From positions 563,001 through 627,000 of the forward strand of contig NZ_JPDS01000002.1 in the NCBI RefSeq assembly GCF_000766795.1: a stretch of DNA of 64,000 bases, read 5' to 3'. This document shows, piece by piece, positions 27,249-36,591 of this stretch (the stretch's first letter is position 1; the number at the start of each line of letters is the position of its first letter). Made by a program: the position numbers and the translations under genes. The stretch is from Polaribacter sp. Hel1_85. Its GTDB lineage: Bacteria > Bacteroidota > Bacteroidia > Flavobacteriales > Flavobacteriaceae. The notes under the pieces are model-generated. The model was given only the letters and a program-made list of their open reading frames with translations, made no database searches and was not told the origin of the DNA.

Positions 27249-28640
27249 ATGAAAAAACAATTACTTACTAGCCTTTTATTTTTATTAGCATCAATAACTT
27301 CGGTTGCACAAACTTGGTATGACGTTGATAATGGAATTACAGATTTAACATTTTCAACTACTTGTGATGGATGTTCCGTTTCAACAGTTGCCAATCCTGA
27401 CGCCTCCGATACAGAAGCTACAAATGTATTATTATGGAAAATTGCAGCAGATTCAAGTTTACAAAACAAGGAAATTGTTTTTAGTTTTCCTGACGGTTAT
27501 GGACTTACACCTACTGATTTTGCTAGTTTGGTTGTAACCGTACGTTTATATCTGCCAGATTTAACTAATTATTCTAATTTTGATAGTAATACTCGTTTTA
27601 GATTTTATTTAGGAGGCCAAACAGTACAATTAAAACTTACAGATTTAGCAGGTACAGATGTAGATGGTTGGTACACTTTAACCTATGATTTTAGTGGAAA
27701 AACATATACAGAAAACGTAACTGAAGGTTCTATTAGAATCATTGGTCAAGCTGCAAGATTTACAAATTTAGATAACGATATTGACTTTCATTTTGATACA
27801 ATTACAAGTTCAGTAGCTTTAAGCGAATTAGAAGAGGAAGTAGACGTTTTAGATGATGAAGCAGTTTTAGATACTGGAAATGCTTGGTATCATAATTATA
27901 GCCCAGATACATTTGGCGTAACAGTTAATGAAGTACAAGGTGGTGTGTTTTTAGAACAAGGAGATGCAGTAGCTACACCAACAACTACTGGAAACAGCAG
28001 TGCATTAGTTGCTAAGTTTACAAAAGAAGAAGATGCACACTCCCAATTAAGGTTTCAATTACCAGGTGTAATTAATACAGACTATCAATCATCTGCTATT
28101 TTTAAAATAAGAGCCTATGCACCGTCAACAAATGTAGATGGAACTTCTGGTAGAAGATTAAGATTGTATTTGCGAGATGGAATTGAAACAGCAGGGCAAA
28201 AAAACGTAACAATTGATGTTACTGTTTTTGATGCTTGGCAAGAATATACTTTTGATTTTACAGAAGCAAACCTTACAGAAGGTGTATCTTATACTACTGC
28301 AAATTTATTAATTGATCAACCAGATGGTGATCTTCTTGCTACAGGGAATGTATATTATTTTGATGCTTTTCAAGGACCAGCTGCAGATGTATTATCTGTA
28401 GATAGATTAGAATTAAGTAACGCTTCTATTGTTGCGTATCCTAACCCTGTAACAAACAGTTTTCAAATAGATTCTAGTTTAGATATTGAAAATGTAAAAT
28501 TATATAATATTAATGGACGTTTAGTAAAAACATTTGAAGCGAACGCTAATTATGATGTTAGTAACTTAGCAAAAGGAATTTACATTGTAGATATTAAGAC
28601 TCTAAAAGGTTTAAAAACTTTAAAAATTGTAAAAGAGTAA
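27249..28640 (+). CDS. T9SS-secreted tandem binding-module protein
   Basis: This 463-residue protein has a signal peptide (1-20) and two similar beta-sandwich domains. The first (about 22-190) has TWYDVDNGITDLTFST; the second (about 212-375) has AWYHNYSPDTFGVTV and LRLYLRDG. A T9SS sorting domain follows (about 385-463, YPNPVTNSFQIDSS, KGIYIVDIKT). There is no catalytic domain. The domains recall the N-terminal module of the family A hydrolases (LWYENET start, RLRLYL strand, a Tyr-Phe-Asp end). It is probably a secreted or surface-attached glycan-binding protein that could capture substrate. Binding specificity is unknown. Confidence 0.75.
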   Translation: MKKQLLTSLLFLLASITSVAQTWYDVDNGITDLTFSTTCDGCSVSTVANPDASDTEATNVLLWKIAADSSLQNKEIVFSFPDGYGLTPTDFASLVVTVRLYLPDLTNYSNFDSNTRFRFYLGGQTVQLKLTDLAGTDVDGWYTLTYDFSGKTYTENVTEGSIRIIGQAARFTNLDNDIDFHFDTITSSVALSELEEEVDVLDDEAVLDTGNAWYHNYSPDTFGVTVNEVQGGVFLEQGDAVATPTTTGNSSALVAKFTKEEDAHSQLRFQLPGVINTDYQSSAIFKIRAYAPSTNVDGTSGRRLRLYLRDGIETAGQKNVTIDVTVFDAWQEYTFDFTEANLTEGVSYTTANLLIDQPDGDLLATGNVYYFDAFQGPAADVLSVDRLELSNASIVAYPNPVTNSFQIDSSLDIENVKLYNINGRLVKTFEANANYDVSNLAKGIYIVDIKTLKGLKTLKIVKE

Positions 28641-28655
28641 ATTATTTATATTAAA

Positions 28656-28689
28656 ATATCTCAAAAGTATTAAAACACTCTTGAGATAT
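28656..28689 (+). terminator. Hairpin after the binding-module gene
   Basis: There are 9-bp arms (28656-28664 and 28681-28689) followed by GATTTATTTTTT. This is a likely terminator, backed by a second one 40 nt further on. Confidence 0.6.
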
Positions 28690-28725
28690 GATTTATTTTT
28701 TAAATCAATATTCTATAAAATTTTA

Positions 28726-28762
28726 AAAAAAAGGTAGTAATTTTATATTACTGCCTTTTTTT
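28726..28762 (+). terminator. Rho-independent terminator
   Basis: A stem at 28733-28741 pairs with 28747-28755 (one wobble), with a short loop and a T run at 28756-28762. It probably closes the transcript of the T9SS block before the sulfatase. Confidence 0.75.
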
Positions 28763-28833
28763 ATGAAAGACAAATAACTTTTTTACTTTATTTATAAGTA
28801 TTATTCTCATACAAGAATTAAATTATTAATTTA

Positions 28834-30747
28834 ATGAATACACAATACAAAAACTTCCTCCCATTACTTTTAATAACTGCATTACTATATAGTTGTAATA
28901 CACAAAAAGTGCACAATAATAAAAAGCAAAATATAGATAGACCAGAACCTAATGTGGTGCTCTTACTTACAGATGATTTAGGTTGGCAAGATCTAAAAGT
29001 TTATGATATAGATAATCCATCTCCTTACGAAACACCAAATATTGATGCTTTTGCTAAAGAAGGTGTTCAGTTTTGGCAAGCGTATTCTCCTGCTCCCACT
29101 TGTGCACCAAGTAGATGTGCAATAATGAGTGGAAATCATCCTGCTAGAGCACAAAAAACACATGTTGTAGGTGGTGGACCTCCTACAGTTTATGCTGGTA
29201 AAAGTTCACAAAGAATTATAGAGCCTTGGTATAGTGGACGTATGCCAGAAAACGAAATGACATTAGCGAGAGTCTTACAACAAAAAGGATATACAACAGG
29301 GCATGCAGGAAAATGGCATATGGCTATAAACCACTTTGCTTATCCCCAACCAGAAGACCAAGGTTTTGATGTTACTACGCATGATCGCGGAGTTACAAGT
29401 CCTCAAAAACCACATAGACTTACAGATTTTGCAACTAATAAAGCATCAGATCCTTATCGTTTAGATGAAAAAGGGTTTCCTTTTCATCAAAATAACGAAA
29501 ATGCGTTAAAGTTCTTAAAAGAGAACAAAGAAGATCCTTTTTTCTTGTATTACGCTACTTTTTTAGTACATGCACCAATACATACTAGAAGTAAAGCACT
29601 ATTAGAAAAATACTGTAAAAAATTAGGTTTAAAATACCCTACAGACCCAAGTCATTGGGATGTAAAAGGACAAAATAATCCATATTATGCAGCAATGGTA
29701 GAAATGTTAGATTATTATGTAGGACAAGTTTTTAATTATTTAGAAACTACAGATGATCCTCGTTGGCCTGGTCATAAATTAAGTGAAAATACTTATATTA
29801 TTTTTACTTCTGATAACGGAGGAATGGAAGGTCACCCTGGTGAAGTTTTTACGGATAATTATCCTTTAGATAAAGGAAAAATAAACGCTAAAGAAGGTGG
29901 TACAAGAGTTCCTTTAATTATTGCTGGACCTGGAATTAAAAAAAGAATACAATCTGATGTTGTTGTAAACGGACTTGATTTTTACCCTACAATTCTATCA
30001 TTATTAAATGTTGAGAAACCAAAAAACAAACATTTAGATGGAGATGATTTATCAACTTTATTACTTAAAGATCCTACAGATTCTAAATTAGTTTTAAACA
30101 AAGAAGGAAATGAGAGAAATACAATGATGTGGCACTTTCCACATTCATCATATCAAAGTACATTACGTGTAGGAGATTATAAAATTATTAGGAATTATGA
30201 TTATAAAAACAATCCTAAAACTCCAGAATTTGAACTTTACAGATTGTATGATACCTCTAACGGAACTGCTCAACGTGTTGATATCGAAGAAGCAAACAAC
30301 TTAGCAAAAGTAGATGTTAAAAGAACAAAAGAGATGAATGATAAGCTTACATCGATCTTAACAGAGATGAAAGCGAGTTACCCATCTTACAATCCTTTTT
30401 ACTTAAAAAAGATGGAGCATAAAGAAACTGTTCCAACAGTGATTTCTGAATCTAAAAAGAAAGGTAAGGTTACATTTAAGTACAAAGAAAATGGAGCAAA
30501 AGTGGTGAAAGCTAATCTTATTTATACTACAAATGGCGGACATAAATATGAAGAGTGGTTTAAGGCAGATGCAAAAATAGAAGAAGATTTTACGATAACG
30601 GCTGTTTTACCAAAAGGAACAACTCACTATTTAATTAATTTAATCGATGAGCATAATTTTTTAGTAAGTTACCCAGAAATGCCTACTAAAAAATCTCTTA
30701 GAACTTATAAAAAGCAATATTCTAAATACGCTTTGAAGAATAACTAG
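28834..30747 (+). CDS. S1 sulfatase, lipoprotein (637 aa)
   Basis: This formylglycine-type S1 sulfatase hydrolyses sulfate esters. It has a lipoprotein signal with Cys21 (ALLYSC), metal-binding LLTDDLGWQD (about 44-53), and the activation site at Cys90 in CAPSRCAIMSG, where Cys becomes formylglycine. GHAGKWHM and the FTSDNGGMEGHPGE metal site follow. Its subgroup includes the proteins at 33185 and 56438 (shared LGWQD, ETPN, FTDNYPLDKGK, KEGGTRVPLI). The position beside fucan hydrolases suggests fucose-sulfate targets, but the S1 subfamily cannot be set here. It lies between two terminators, so it is perhaps a separate transcript. Confidence 0.93.
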   Translation: MNTQYKNFLPLLLITALLYSCNTQKVHNNKKQNIDRPEPNVVLLLTDDLGWQDLKVYDIDNPSPYETPNIDAFAKEGVQFWQAYSPAPTCAPSRCAIMSGNHPARAQKTHVVGGGPPTVYAGKSSQRIIEPWYSGRMPENEMTLARVLQQKGYTTGHAGKWHMAINHFAYPQPEDQGFDVTTHDRGVTSPQKPHRLTDFATNKASDPYRLDEKGFPFHQNNENALKFLKENKEDPFFLYYATFLVHAPIHTRSKALLEKYCKKLGLKYPTDPSHWDVKGQNNPYYAAMVEMLDYYVGQVFNYLETTDDPRWPGHKLSENTYIIFTSDNGGMEGHPGEVFTDNYPLDKGKINAKEGGTRVPLIIAGPGIKKRIQSDVVVNGLDFYPTILSLLNVEKPKNKHLDGDDLSTLLLKDPTDSKLVLNKEGNERNTMMWHFPHSSYQSTLRVGDYKIIRNYDYKNNPKTPEFELYRLYDTSNGTAQRVDIEEANNLAKVDVKRTKEMNDKLTSILTEMKASYPSYNPFYLKKMEHKETVPTVISESKKKGKVTFKYKENGAKVVKANLIYTTNGGHKYEEWFKADAKIEEDFTITAVLPKGTTHYLINLIDEHNFLVSYPEMPTKKSLRTYKKQYSKYALKNN

Positions 30748-30775
30748 ATAATTATTTATAGTATAATCTATAAAA

Positions 30776-30806
30776 CAAAAAAAACGGGCTTTGTCCGTTT
30801 TTTTTG
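30776..30806. terminator. Bidirectional-looking terminator
   Basis: A short stem (30782-30787 with 30795-30800) is flanked by an A-run before it and eight or more T residues after it, so it can work on both strands. It ends the sulfatase gene transcript. Confidence 0.75.
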
Positions 30807-31100
30807 TTTTATAAATTGATGCATGACTGTATAACTTTATTAATAATTATAATTAAAACTTACTTTTAATTTTAGGGAGAGAAGCTCACTCTTTCTTGTT
30901 ATCATAAATTGTTAAACTAATTTAAGAAAACACAAAATAAGGAGTTCAATAATTAAAAACGGACATTTTAAGACCAAAAAAACACCATAAAGTAAAACTC
31001 TATGATGCTTTTTAGCGTTAACTATAATTAATTATTTCACAGCAATAGTTTTGTTTTAAATGATTTTATAGTCCTTAATGTTTGTTAGTTTTAAATTATT
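30807..31100. other. Intergenic gap between convergent genes
   Basis: This gap of about 294 nt (353 nt from stop to stop) holds the minus-strand terminator at 30975-31008. Otherwise it shows AT-rich sequence with no convincing frame. Confidence 0.6.
30975..31008 (-). terminator. Terminator of the GH95/sulfatase operon
   Basis: On the minus strand 11-bp arms (31008-30998 with 30992-30982, several G-U pairs) surround a 5-nt loop, followed by seven T residues. It lies 93 nt past the stop of the family A gene at 31101. Confidence 0.65.
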
Positions 31101-33086
31101 CTATTTTGATATAATTATTTTTCTTGTAATACTTTGATTATTACTGTTTATAAGCTTTACAAAATAAAATCCTGATTTTAAGTTAGAAACATCTAGTTTT
31201 TTAGTTGAGGTTCCATTGTTCCATTCTTTTGTTATCACTTTAGTTCCTAGTATATTATAAACTGTAATGTAGTTTACTTCAGTAGTTGTCCTAGTAATTG
31301 TTAATTCATCAACAACAGGATTAGGGTATAAGTTAATTTGAAATGGATTGTATATTGGATCTATAAAATCATCAGTTGATAAAAGAATATCATCAATTTC
31401 TCCTACTAGAAAAGCGCCTTCAGGTCTTACATAGGGATCATAATCTGGAATAGGATTAGATAATAGTCTGTCATTAATTGTTTTCATTATCACCATTTCG
31501 TCAGCCATCATATGTCCAGCATCAACACCATTATTATTAGATATCGTATTAGCAAATGTAACACCAGCTTTAGCATTGATAAGAATTTTAGAAAACCTGT
31601 ATGCATCTTCTATCCCGAATATTAAATTTGCACTAGAAACATGCCATTTGTCTCTAATAGGAAACCATGCATGTTTTAATACTTGTTTTTTTTCATAAAT
31701 AGACCATGGATTGCCAACCATAGCCGGTAATGTAAATTCTTCATATCCCCATGAATTTGGAGGAGCGCCGCCACCTAGTGCAGATACATGTCCTCTTGTA
31801 AAATCTGAATAAGAGTTATTTCCTCTAAAGTTTGATACATTATAGTCTCTATCGTCTTCATCATCAACTCCATCAGAATCAACCATAACTGCCTCTCCGT
31901 CTATATAATGTAAATGCCCAAACTCAGAAACAGACATAGCAGCTCCGGGATCAGCATCTTTAAACATTTGCACAAAATCTTCTAGATATCCATCGTCACG
32001 AAGTGTTGAGGTTGTGTCAAACCAATAACCATCAGCATATTCTGCTACGGCCGGAATAAAACCTTGCACTAAATCTTTGTAAGCTAAATATTCATCTCCA
32101 TCAAAATTAGCTGTGTAATATGCTGTCCATGCAGCTTGTGTTTCATCACTTGATCTGTCTAAATAATTTGTAGATATGTACAAAATAATCTTCTTTCCAG
32201 AATCTTTTAGGGTTTGTAAAACTTCAAGCATTAATTCTTGATTCTCAGCACTAGGAATTAAGCTTTCATGTATTTCAGTAGCTACATCTACATTTGTGTT
32301 ATCTCTGATAGTAAAATAGTGTGAATGTGCAAAATAACTAAGGTTTGTAATTACATGTCCTACAGCTGGAAGTTCGGTAACTAATTCTTGTACACCTCCC
32401 AAAGGGTCATGGCCTGTAGCTATTTCTGCGTCTAATCTTTCACCACCAAAAACAGGAAATGTAGCTCCCCATGAACCTGCTAACCAAGCCGCTGGATGAT
32501 CTACTGTTGTTGCAGTTTGATCTGTTGCTCCATATATTTCATCAAAATAGTAAGTTGTAGCTGGTTCTTCTATACTACCATTAGCTAAACCAATAACCAT
32601 AAGATCATATCCTCCAACATCTAATACATTTTGTGGAATAGCAACATCTTGAAAATGAAATGTAAAAGTTTCCCATTGTTGCCCAACTGTGAAATTCAAT
32701 TGTTCAAAAACACGTCCTCCTTCATCTGAACTTTGAAAAAATATTCTAAGTTTTGAGTTGTTTGAAGTAAGCTCATCAGTAGGTATGTCAATATATGCTT
32801 TGAGAGTAACTGTATAATCGGCTAAATCTGTTACATAATTGAATAAGTTAAAAGATAAAAAATCACTAGTCCCTTCAGGTCTATTATATTTAGAGACAAT
32901 AGTGTGTGTGTTAATTCCTGATGTATTAGGGTTTGGAATGTTTCCTGTTAAATTTGTAGGTATATCTTCTTCGGCTGTAAACTCAATTTTACGCGTATTT
33001 GTTTCATCTTCTAACCACAAAAATTGTGCGTTAGAAACTTGTACAGAAAAAAGGAATACTATTAAAAACGTAATTTTTTTGATCAT
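31101..33086 (-). CDS. T9SS-secreted putative fucan hydrolase, paralogue family A (661 aa)
   Basis: This second member of family A has a signal peptide (1-20, ending VSNAQ), an N-terminal jelly-roll module (about 22-185, FLWLEDETNTRKIEF) and a barrel-like domain (about 200-585). The shared blocks are GSWGATFPVFGGERLD, GHVITNLSYFAHSHYF, KKIILYISTNYLDR, GYWFDTT (Asp357), MVDSDGVDDEDDRDY, GGGAPPNSWGYEEF and RPEGAFLVGE. The T9SS tail is LYPNPVVDELTI to the end. It is more distant from 21621 than 51036 is, so the invariant residues between the three are good pointers to catalysis. It is last in the minus-strand operon with GH95 and two sulfatases (98-nt gap). Confidence 0.75.
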   Translation of the reverse strand: MIKKITFLIVFLFSVQVSNAQFLWLEDETNTRKIEFTAEEDIPTNLTGNIPNPNTSGINTHTIVSKYNRPEGTSDFLSFNLFNYVTDLADYTVTLKAYIDIPTDELTSNNSKLRIFFQSSDEGGRVFEQLNFTVGQQWETFTFHFQDVAIPQNVLDVGGYDLMVIGLANGSIEEPATTYYFDEIYGATDQTATTVDHPAAWLAGSWGATFPVFGGERLDAEIATGHDPLGGVQELVTELPAVGHVITNLSYFAHSHYFTIRDNTNVDVATEIHESLIPSAENQELMLEVLQTLKDSGKKIILYISTNYLDRSSDETQAAWTAYYTANFDGDEYLAYKDLVQGFIPAVAEYADGYWFDTTSTLRDDGYLEDFVQMFKDADPGAAMSVSEFGHLHYIDGEAVMVDSDGVDDEDDRDYNVSNFRGNNSYSDFTRGHVSALGGGAPPNSWGYEEFTLPAMVGNPWSIYEKKQVLKHAWFPIRDKWHVSSANLIFGIEDAYRFSKILINAKAGVTFANTISNNNGVDAGHMMADEMVIMKTINDRLLSNPIPDYDPYVRPEGAFLVGEIDDILLSTDDFIDPIYNPFQINLYPNPVVDELTITRTTTEVNYITVYNILGTKVITKEWNNGTSTKKLDVSNLKSGFYFVKLINSNNQSITRKIIISK

Positions 33087-33184
33087 GATGTTAGTGATAA
33101 GGTTGGTTCATTACTTAAATTAGAAACATAGTTTTCAATGTTTGGTACATTGTAAAATATCCCTTTTTCTTTGATTGAAATTTA

Positions 33185-35023
33185 TTATTTAACTTGTATT
33201 GCTTTCGTTGCAAATATTTTTGTAGTTTTTTGGTAACCGGCATCTGGATAACTAATTAAAAAATTGTTTTCGTCAACCAAATTAAAGACATAATGTGTGG
33301 TTCCTTTAGGTAATTTTACGCAAACTTTATTACCAATAAGCTTCATGGTAATAGGAAACCAAATTTCACCTTTTACACCTCCATTTTTAGTATATATTAA
33401 CTCTGCTTTTACAACTTTTGCACCATTGTTTTTGTATTCTAACCAAACTTCTTTTCCATCCACACCATTTTTAACAACAGTAGGTATTTTAGCTTTGTTA
33501 GGTAATGATTTTTTACTAGTTGGGTTTAAAAATGGGTATCTAGCATTTAATTTCTCCAATCTTTTATCTAAAAGGCGATCCATTTCTTTTGCTTTTTTAG
33601 GCATTGCAGAAGCAATATTTTTAGCTTCTTCAATATCTACACGTTTTGAACCATCTTCGTATAAATGATATAACTCTAATTTTGCTTTTTCATCAGTATC
33701 AACATATTGACGAACAAGTTTGTATCCATCAATACGTAAGGTGGATTGCATAGAGCTGTTAGGGAAATGCCACATCATTGTGTTTCTTGGTTCTCCAGTC
33801 TCAGTATCTATTACTAATTTTGAATCTGTAGGGTCTTTGTCTAGTAAAACAGACAAATCAGCACCATCTAAGATTTTATTTTTTTGTTTTTTGACACCTG
33901 TCCAACTAAGTATTGTAGGATAAATATCAAGACCATTTACCATAACATTAGACTGAATGTTTGAAGAGATTGTAGGTCCTGTTATTATAAATGGAACTCT
34001 AGTACCTCCTTCTTTAGCATTGATTTTCCCTTTATCTAATGGATAGTTGTCTGTAATAATTTCACCAGTATGTTGCTCCATACCACCATTATCAGAAGTA
34101 AAAACCACATAGGTGTTTTCAATTAACATATGTCCAGGCCATCTAGGATCTTCTGTTTGCTCAAGGTACTTAATCAATAAACCTGTATAATGGTCAATCG
34201 TTTCTACCATTGCAGCATAATAGGCATTTCTTTGCCCTTTTTCTTCCCAAAGATCCTTTTCTTTAGGATAATCTATTCCTAATTTCTGGTAGTATTTTTT
34301 TAATAAAGCTTCACTTCTTGTATGAATTGGTGTATGCACTAAACGAGAAGCATAAAAAAGAAAAAATGGGTCCTTTTTGTTTCCATCCATAAAATCAATA
34401 CCATCTTGAGTAATATCATCAAAAGGAAAACCTTCTTCATCTAAATAAAATGGATCAGATTTGTAGGCAGTTGAGAACCCTTTTGTGCGGTCTTTCATTC
34501 TTTTATGAGATCCAAAACCATGCTTTGAGAAATCAAAACCTTGATCTTTCGGTTCAGGATAGTCTGTTACTGCAATACCTACATGCCATTTACCAGAATG
34601 ACCTGTTTTGTAACCATTGGTTTTAAGAGACTCTGCAATGGTAACTTCTGATGTGTCTAAAGCACCTCTCATCCAAGGACTTATTAATAAAGATCCATAA
34701 TTAAAAGGCAATGGTGGATGACCTCCTCTAACGCTAGTTCTTTCTAGACGAACAGGATGTTTACCTGATAAAATAGCTCCTCTAGAAGGAGAACAAACAG
34801 TTGCAGCAGAATAAGCTTGCCAAAAAAGAACGCCTTCTGTAGCTAATTTATCAATATTTGGTGTTTCGAATGGAGAAGGTTCGTCAATATCGTAACACTT
34901 TACATCTTGCCAACCTAAATCATCGGTTAAAATTAATACTACATTTGGTTTTTTTGGTCTTTCTTGTGCAAAACTGCTTGATGTAACTAAACAAGCCATT
35001 ACTAATAGAAATACTTTTTTCAT
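33185..35023 (-). CDS. S1 sulfatase (612 aa)
   Basis: This formylglycine sulfatase has a cleavable signal peptide (1-20, SSSFAQ), metal-site LILTDDLGWQD, the activation Cys77 in CSPSRGAILSG, HSGKWHVG, and the metal site FTSDNGGMEQHTGE. It is a close paralogue of the 28834 lipoprotein sulfatase and shares its C-terminal region (KVCVKLPKGTTHYVFNLVDENNFLISYP). That extra 90-residue C-terminal domain is longer than in the CTPTR-type sulfatases of this window. No T9SS tail is present, so it is probably periplasmic. The gap to the upstream sulfatase is 24 nt. Confidence 0.93.
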   Translation of the reverse strand: MKKVFLLVMACLVTSSSFAQERPKKPNVVLILTDDLGWQDVKCYDIDEPSPFETPNIDKLATEGVLFWQAYSAATVCSPSRGAILSGKHPVRLERTSVRGGHPPLPFNYGSLLISPWMRGALDTSEVTIAESLKTNGYKTGHSGKWHVGIAVTDYPEPKDQGFDFSKHGFGSHKRMKDRTKGFSTAYKSDPFYLDEEGFPFDDITQDGIDFMDGNKKDPFFLFYASRLVHTPIHTRSEALLKKYYQKLGIDYPKEKDLWEEKGQRNAYYAAMVETIDHYTGLLIKYLEQTEDPRWPGHMLIENTYVVFTSDNGGMEQHTGEIITDNYPLDKGKINAKEGGTRVPFIITGPTISSNIQSNVMVNGLDIYPTILSWTGVKKQKNKILDGADLSVLLDKDPTDSKLVIDTETGEPRNTMMWHFPNSSMQSTLRIDGYKLVRQYVDTDEKAKLELYHLYEDGSKRVDIEEAKNIASAMPKKAKEMDRLLDKRLEKLNARYPFLNPTSKKSLPNKAKIPTVVKNGVDGKEVWLEYKNNGAKVVKAELIYTKNGGVKGEIWFPITMKLIGNKVCVKLPKGTTHYVFNLVDENNFLISYPDAGYQKTTKIFATKAIQVK

Positions 35024-35047
35024 GATGCTAATTACTTAATTATAAAA

Positions 35048-36583
35048 CTAATTTAGTTCAGACACTAAGGTTTTACATTTTTGTCTGTATTCGTTTAATA
35101 TTTTGATATATTTTTTATCTCCTGCTAAATTATTCTGTTCTTTTGGGTCTTTAATAATATCGAATAATTCCTCGTAAATAGGTTGTTCATTATTTTTTGA
35201 AGATTGATTAGGAACATATTTATTTCGGTCATTTAATTTACTAAAAGAACGAATGTATTTGTATTGTTTAGATCTTACTCCTTCTTGACGTGGATATCCT
35301 TGATCTGTAAATAAGTTTTCTAAAAAGATTTCATCTCTCCATTTTACATTATTTTTTTCAATTAAAGGAAGTACATTTTCTCCTTGATAAGATTTAGGAA
35401 TAGTTACACCACACATTTCTAAAAGAGTAGCAGGAATATCTTGACCAACAACTAAATTATCTACTACCTTTCCTTTTGTTTTATCAGTAAAAAAAGGTGA
35501 ATACACAATCATAGGTACATGTACAGATTCATCGTATAAAATAGTTTTTCCACCTAAACCATGTTCTCCTAAAAATAAACCATTGTCTGAAGTAAATACA
35601 ATAATTGTGTTTTCATCTTCGCCAATTTCCTTTAAAAATGAACGCAAATTACCTACCATTACATCAATAGCATGAATTGCTCTGGTCATTTTTAGTTTCT
35701 CATTTAATAATTTACCTTTTTTTGCAGTAACGTAATATTTCATTAAATCTTTAGTAGCATATACATCTTCAGGTAAACTGATTTTCTGTGGATATCCTTC
35801 TGGCAATTCAATTTTATGTTTTACATCATCATAACCTGTTTTGTAATATTCAGGATCAGATGTTCTTGTACCCATTCCACCAATACTAGATGCATGTGGA
35901 AGGTTTAAGTTAATCCAAGCAGAAAAAGGTTTCTTAGGATCTCTTTTTTTAATTTGATTTTTAATTGATGCATCCGCATTTTTATAAAAATAATCATAAG
36001 CATCTCCTTGTGTTAAAAAAGCTTTAGTTGCTTCTAACATTCCTTCAACTTGTGTTTCGTTTTTTAAGTTTCTAAATACTTTGTGTTTTTTTGCAGGATA
36101 AAATCCTAAATGACCATTACCATAATAACAGAAGTCAACATCTTTTCTTAAAGGTGTATTACTCCTATCTCCAATTTTTGTATGATGTTTCCCTATAAAA
36201 GCCGTTGAATATCCTGCTTTTTTTAATTGCGCTAGCCAGCTATTTTTATAGGTAGTTTCAGAAATAAGATTTTTAGAAACATTAGTAAAGCCAATTTTAT
36301 TTCTTCGTTCCCATTGTGCTGTAAAAATATTTGCTCTACTTGGTCCACAAATAGGACTTGTTATATAAGCGTTGTTAAAAAACACACCTTCTTTAGCCAA
36401 TCCATCAATATTTGGAGTTTGAATAATCGGATCTCCTGTCATACTTAAAGAATTGAATCTTTGATCATCAGAAAAGATAAAAATAACATTCGGTTTCTTC
36501 TCTTGCGCTTGCACAGTTTGTGTAACTGCAGTGCATGATAAAAAAGAAGAAATAATAAATAGATGATATAAAAATGCTTTCAT
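35048..36583 (-). CDS. S1 sulfatase, distinct subgroup (511 aa)
   Basis: This S1 sulfatase is different from the others in the window. Its opening motif is IFSDDQRFNSLSMTGD rather than DDLG/DDMG, the activation site is Cys79 in CGPSRANIFTAQ, and the later metal site is FTSDNGLFLGEHGLGGK. These features recall the choline/iduronate/heparan-type branch (e.g. SDDQR and GEHG). It may therefore attack a different sulfate position or residue than its neighbours. The N-terminus has a Cys17 (SSFLSC) that could be a relaxed lipobox, or cleavage may occur at VQAQ. It is 8 nt after the GH95 gene. Confidence 0.92.
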   Translation of the reverse strand: MKAFLYHLFIISSFLSCTAVTQTVQAQEKKPNVIFIFSDDQRFNSLSMTGDPIIQTPNIDGLAKEGVFFNNAYITSPICGPSRANIFTAQWERRNKIGFTNVSKNLISETTYKNSWLAQLKKAGYSTAFIGKHHTKIGDRSNTPLRKDVDFCYYGNGHLGFYPAKKHKVFRNLKNETQVEGMLEATKAFLTQGDAYDYFYKNADASIKNQIKKRDPKKPFSAWINLNLPHASSIGGMGTRTSDPEYYKTGYDDVKHKIELPEGYPQKISLPEDVYATKDLMKYYVTAKKGKLLNEKLKMTRAIHAIDVMVGNLRSFLKEIGEDENTIIVFTSDNGLFLGEHGLGGKTILYDESVHVPMIVYSPFFTDKTKGKVVDNLVVGQDIPATLLEMCGVTIPKSYQGENVLPLIEKNNVKWRDEIFLENLFTDQGYPRQEGVRSKQYKYIRSFSKLNDRNKYVPNQSSKNNEQPIYEELFDIIKDPKEQNNLAGDKKYIKILNEYRQKCKTLVSELN

Positions 36584-36591
36584 AACTAGGT

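Noticed and set aside
30841..30970. Possible small frames in the gap before the family A gene
   Set aside because: No start with a plausible protein, no signal peptide and no similarity; it looks non-coding.
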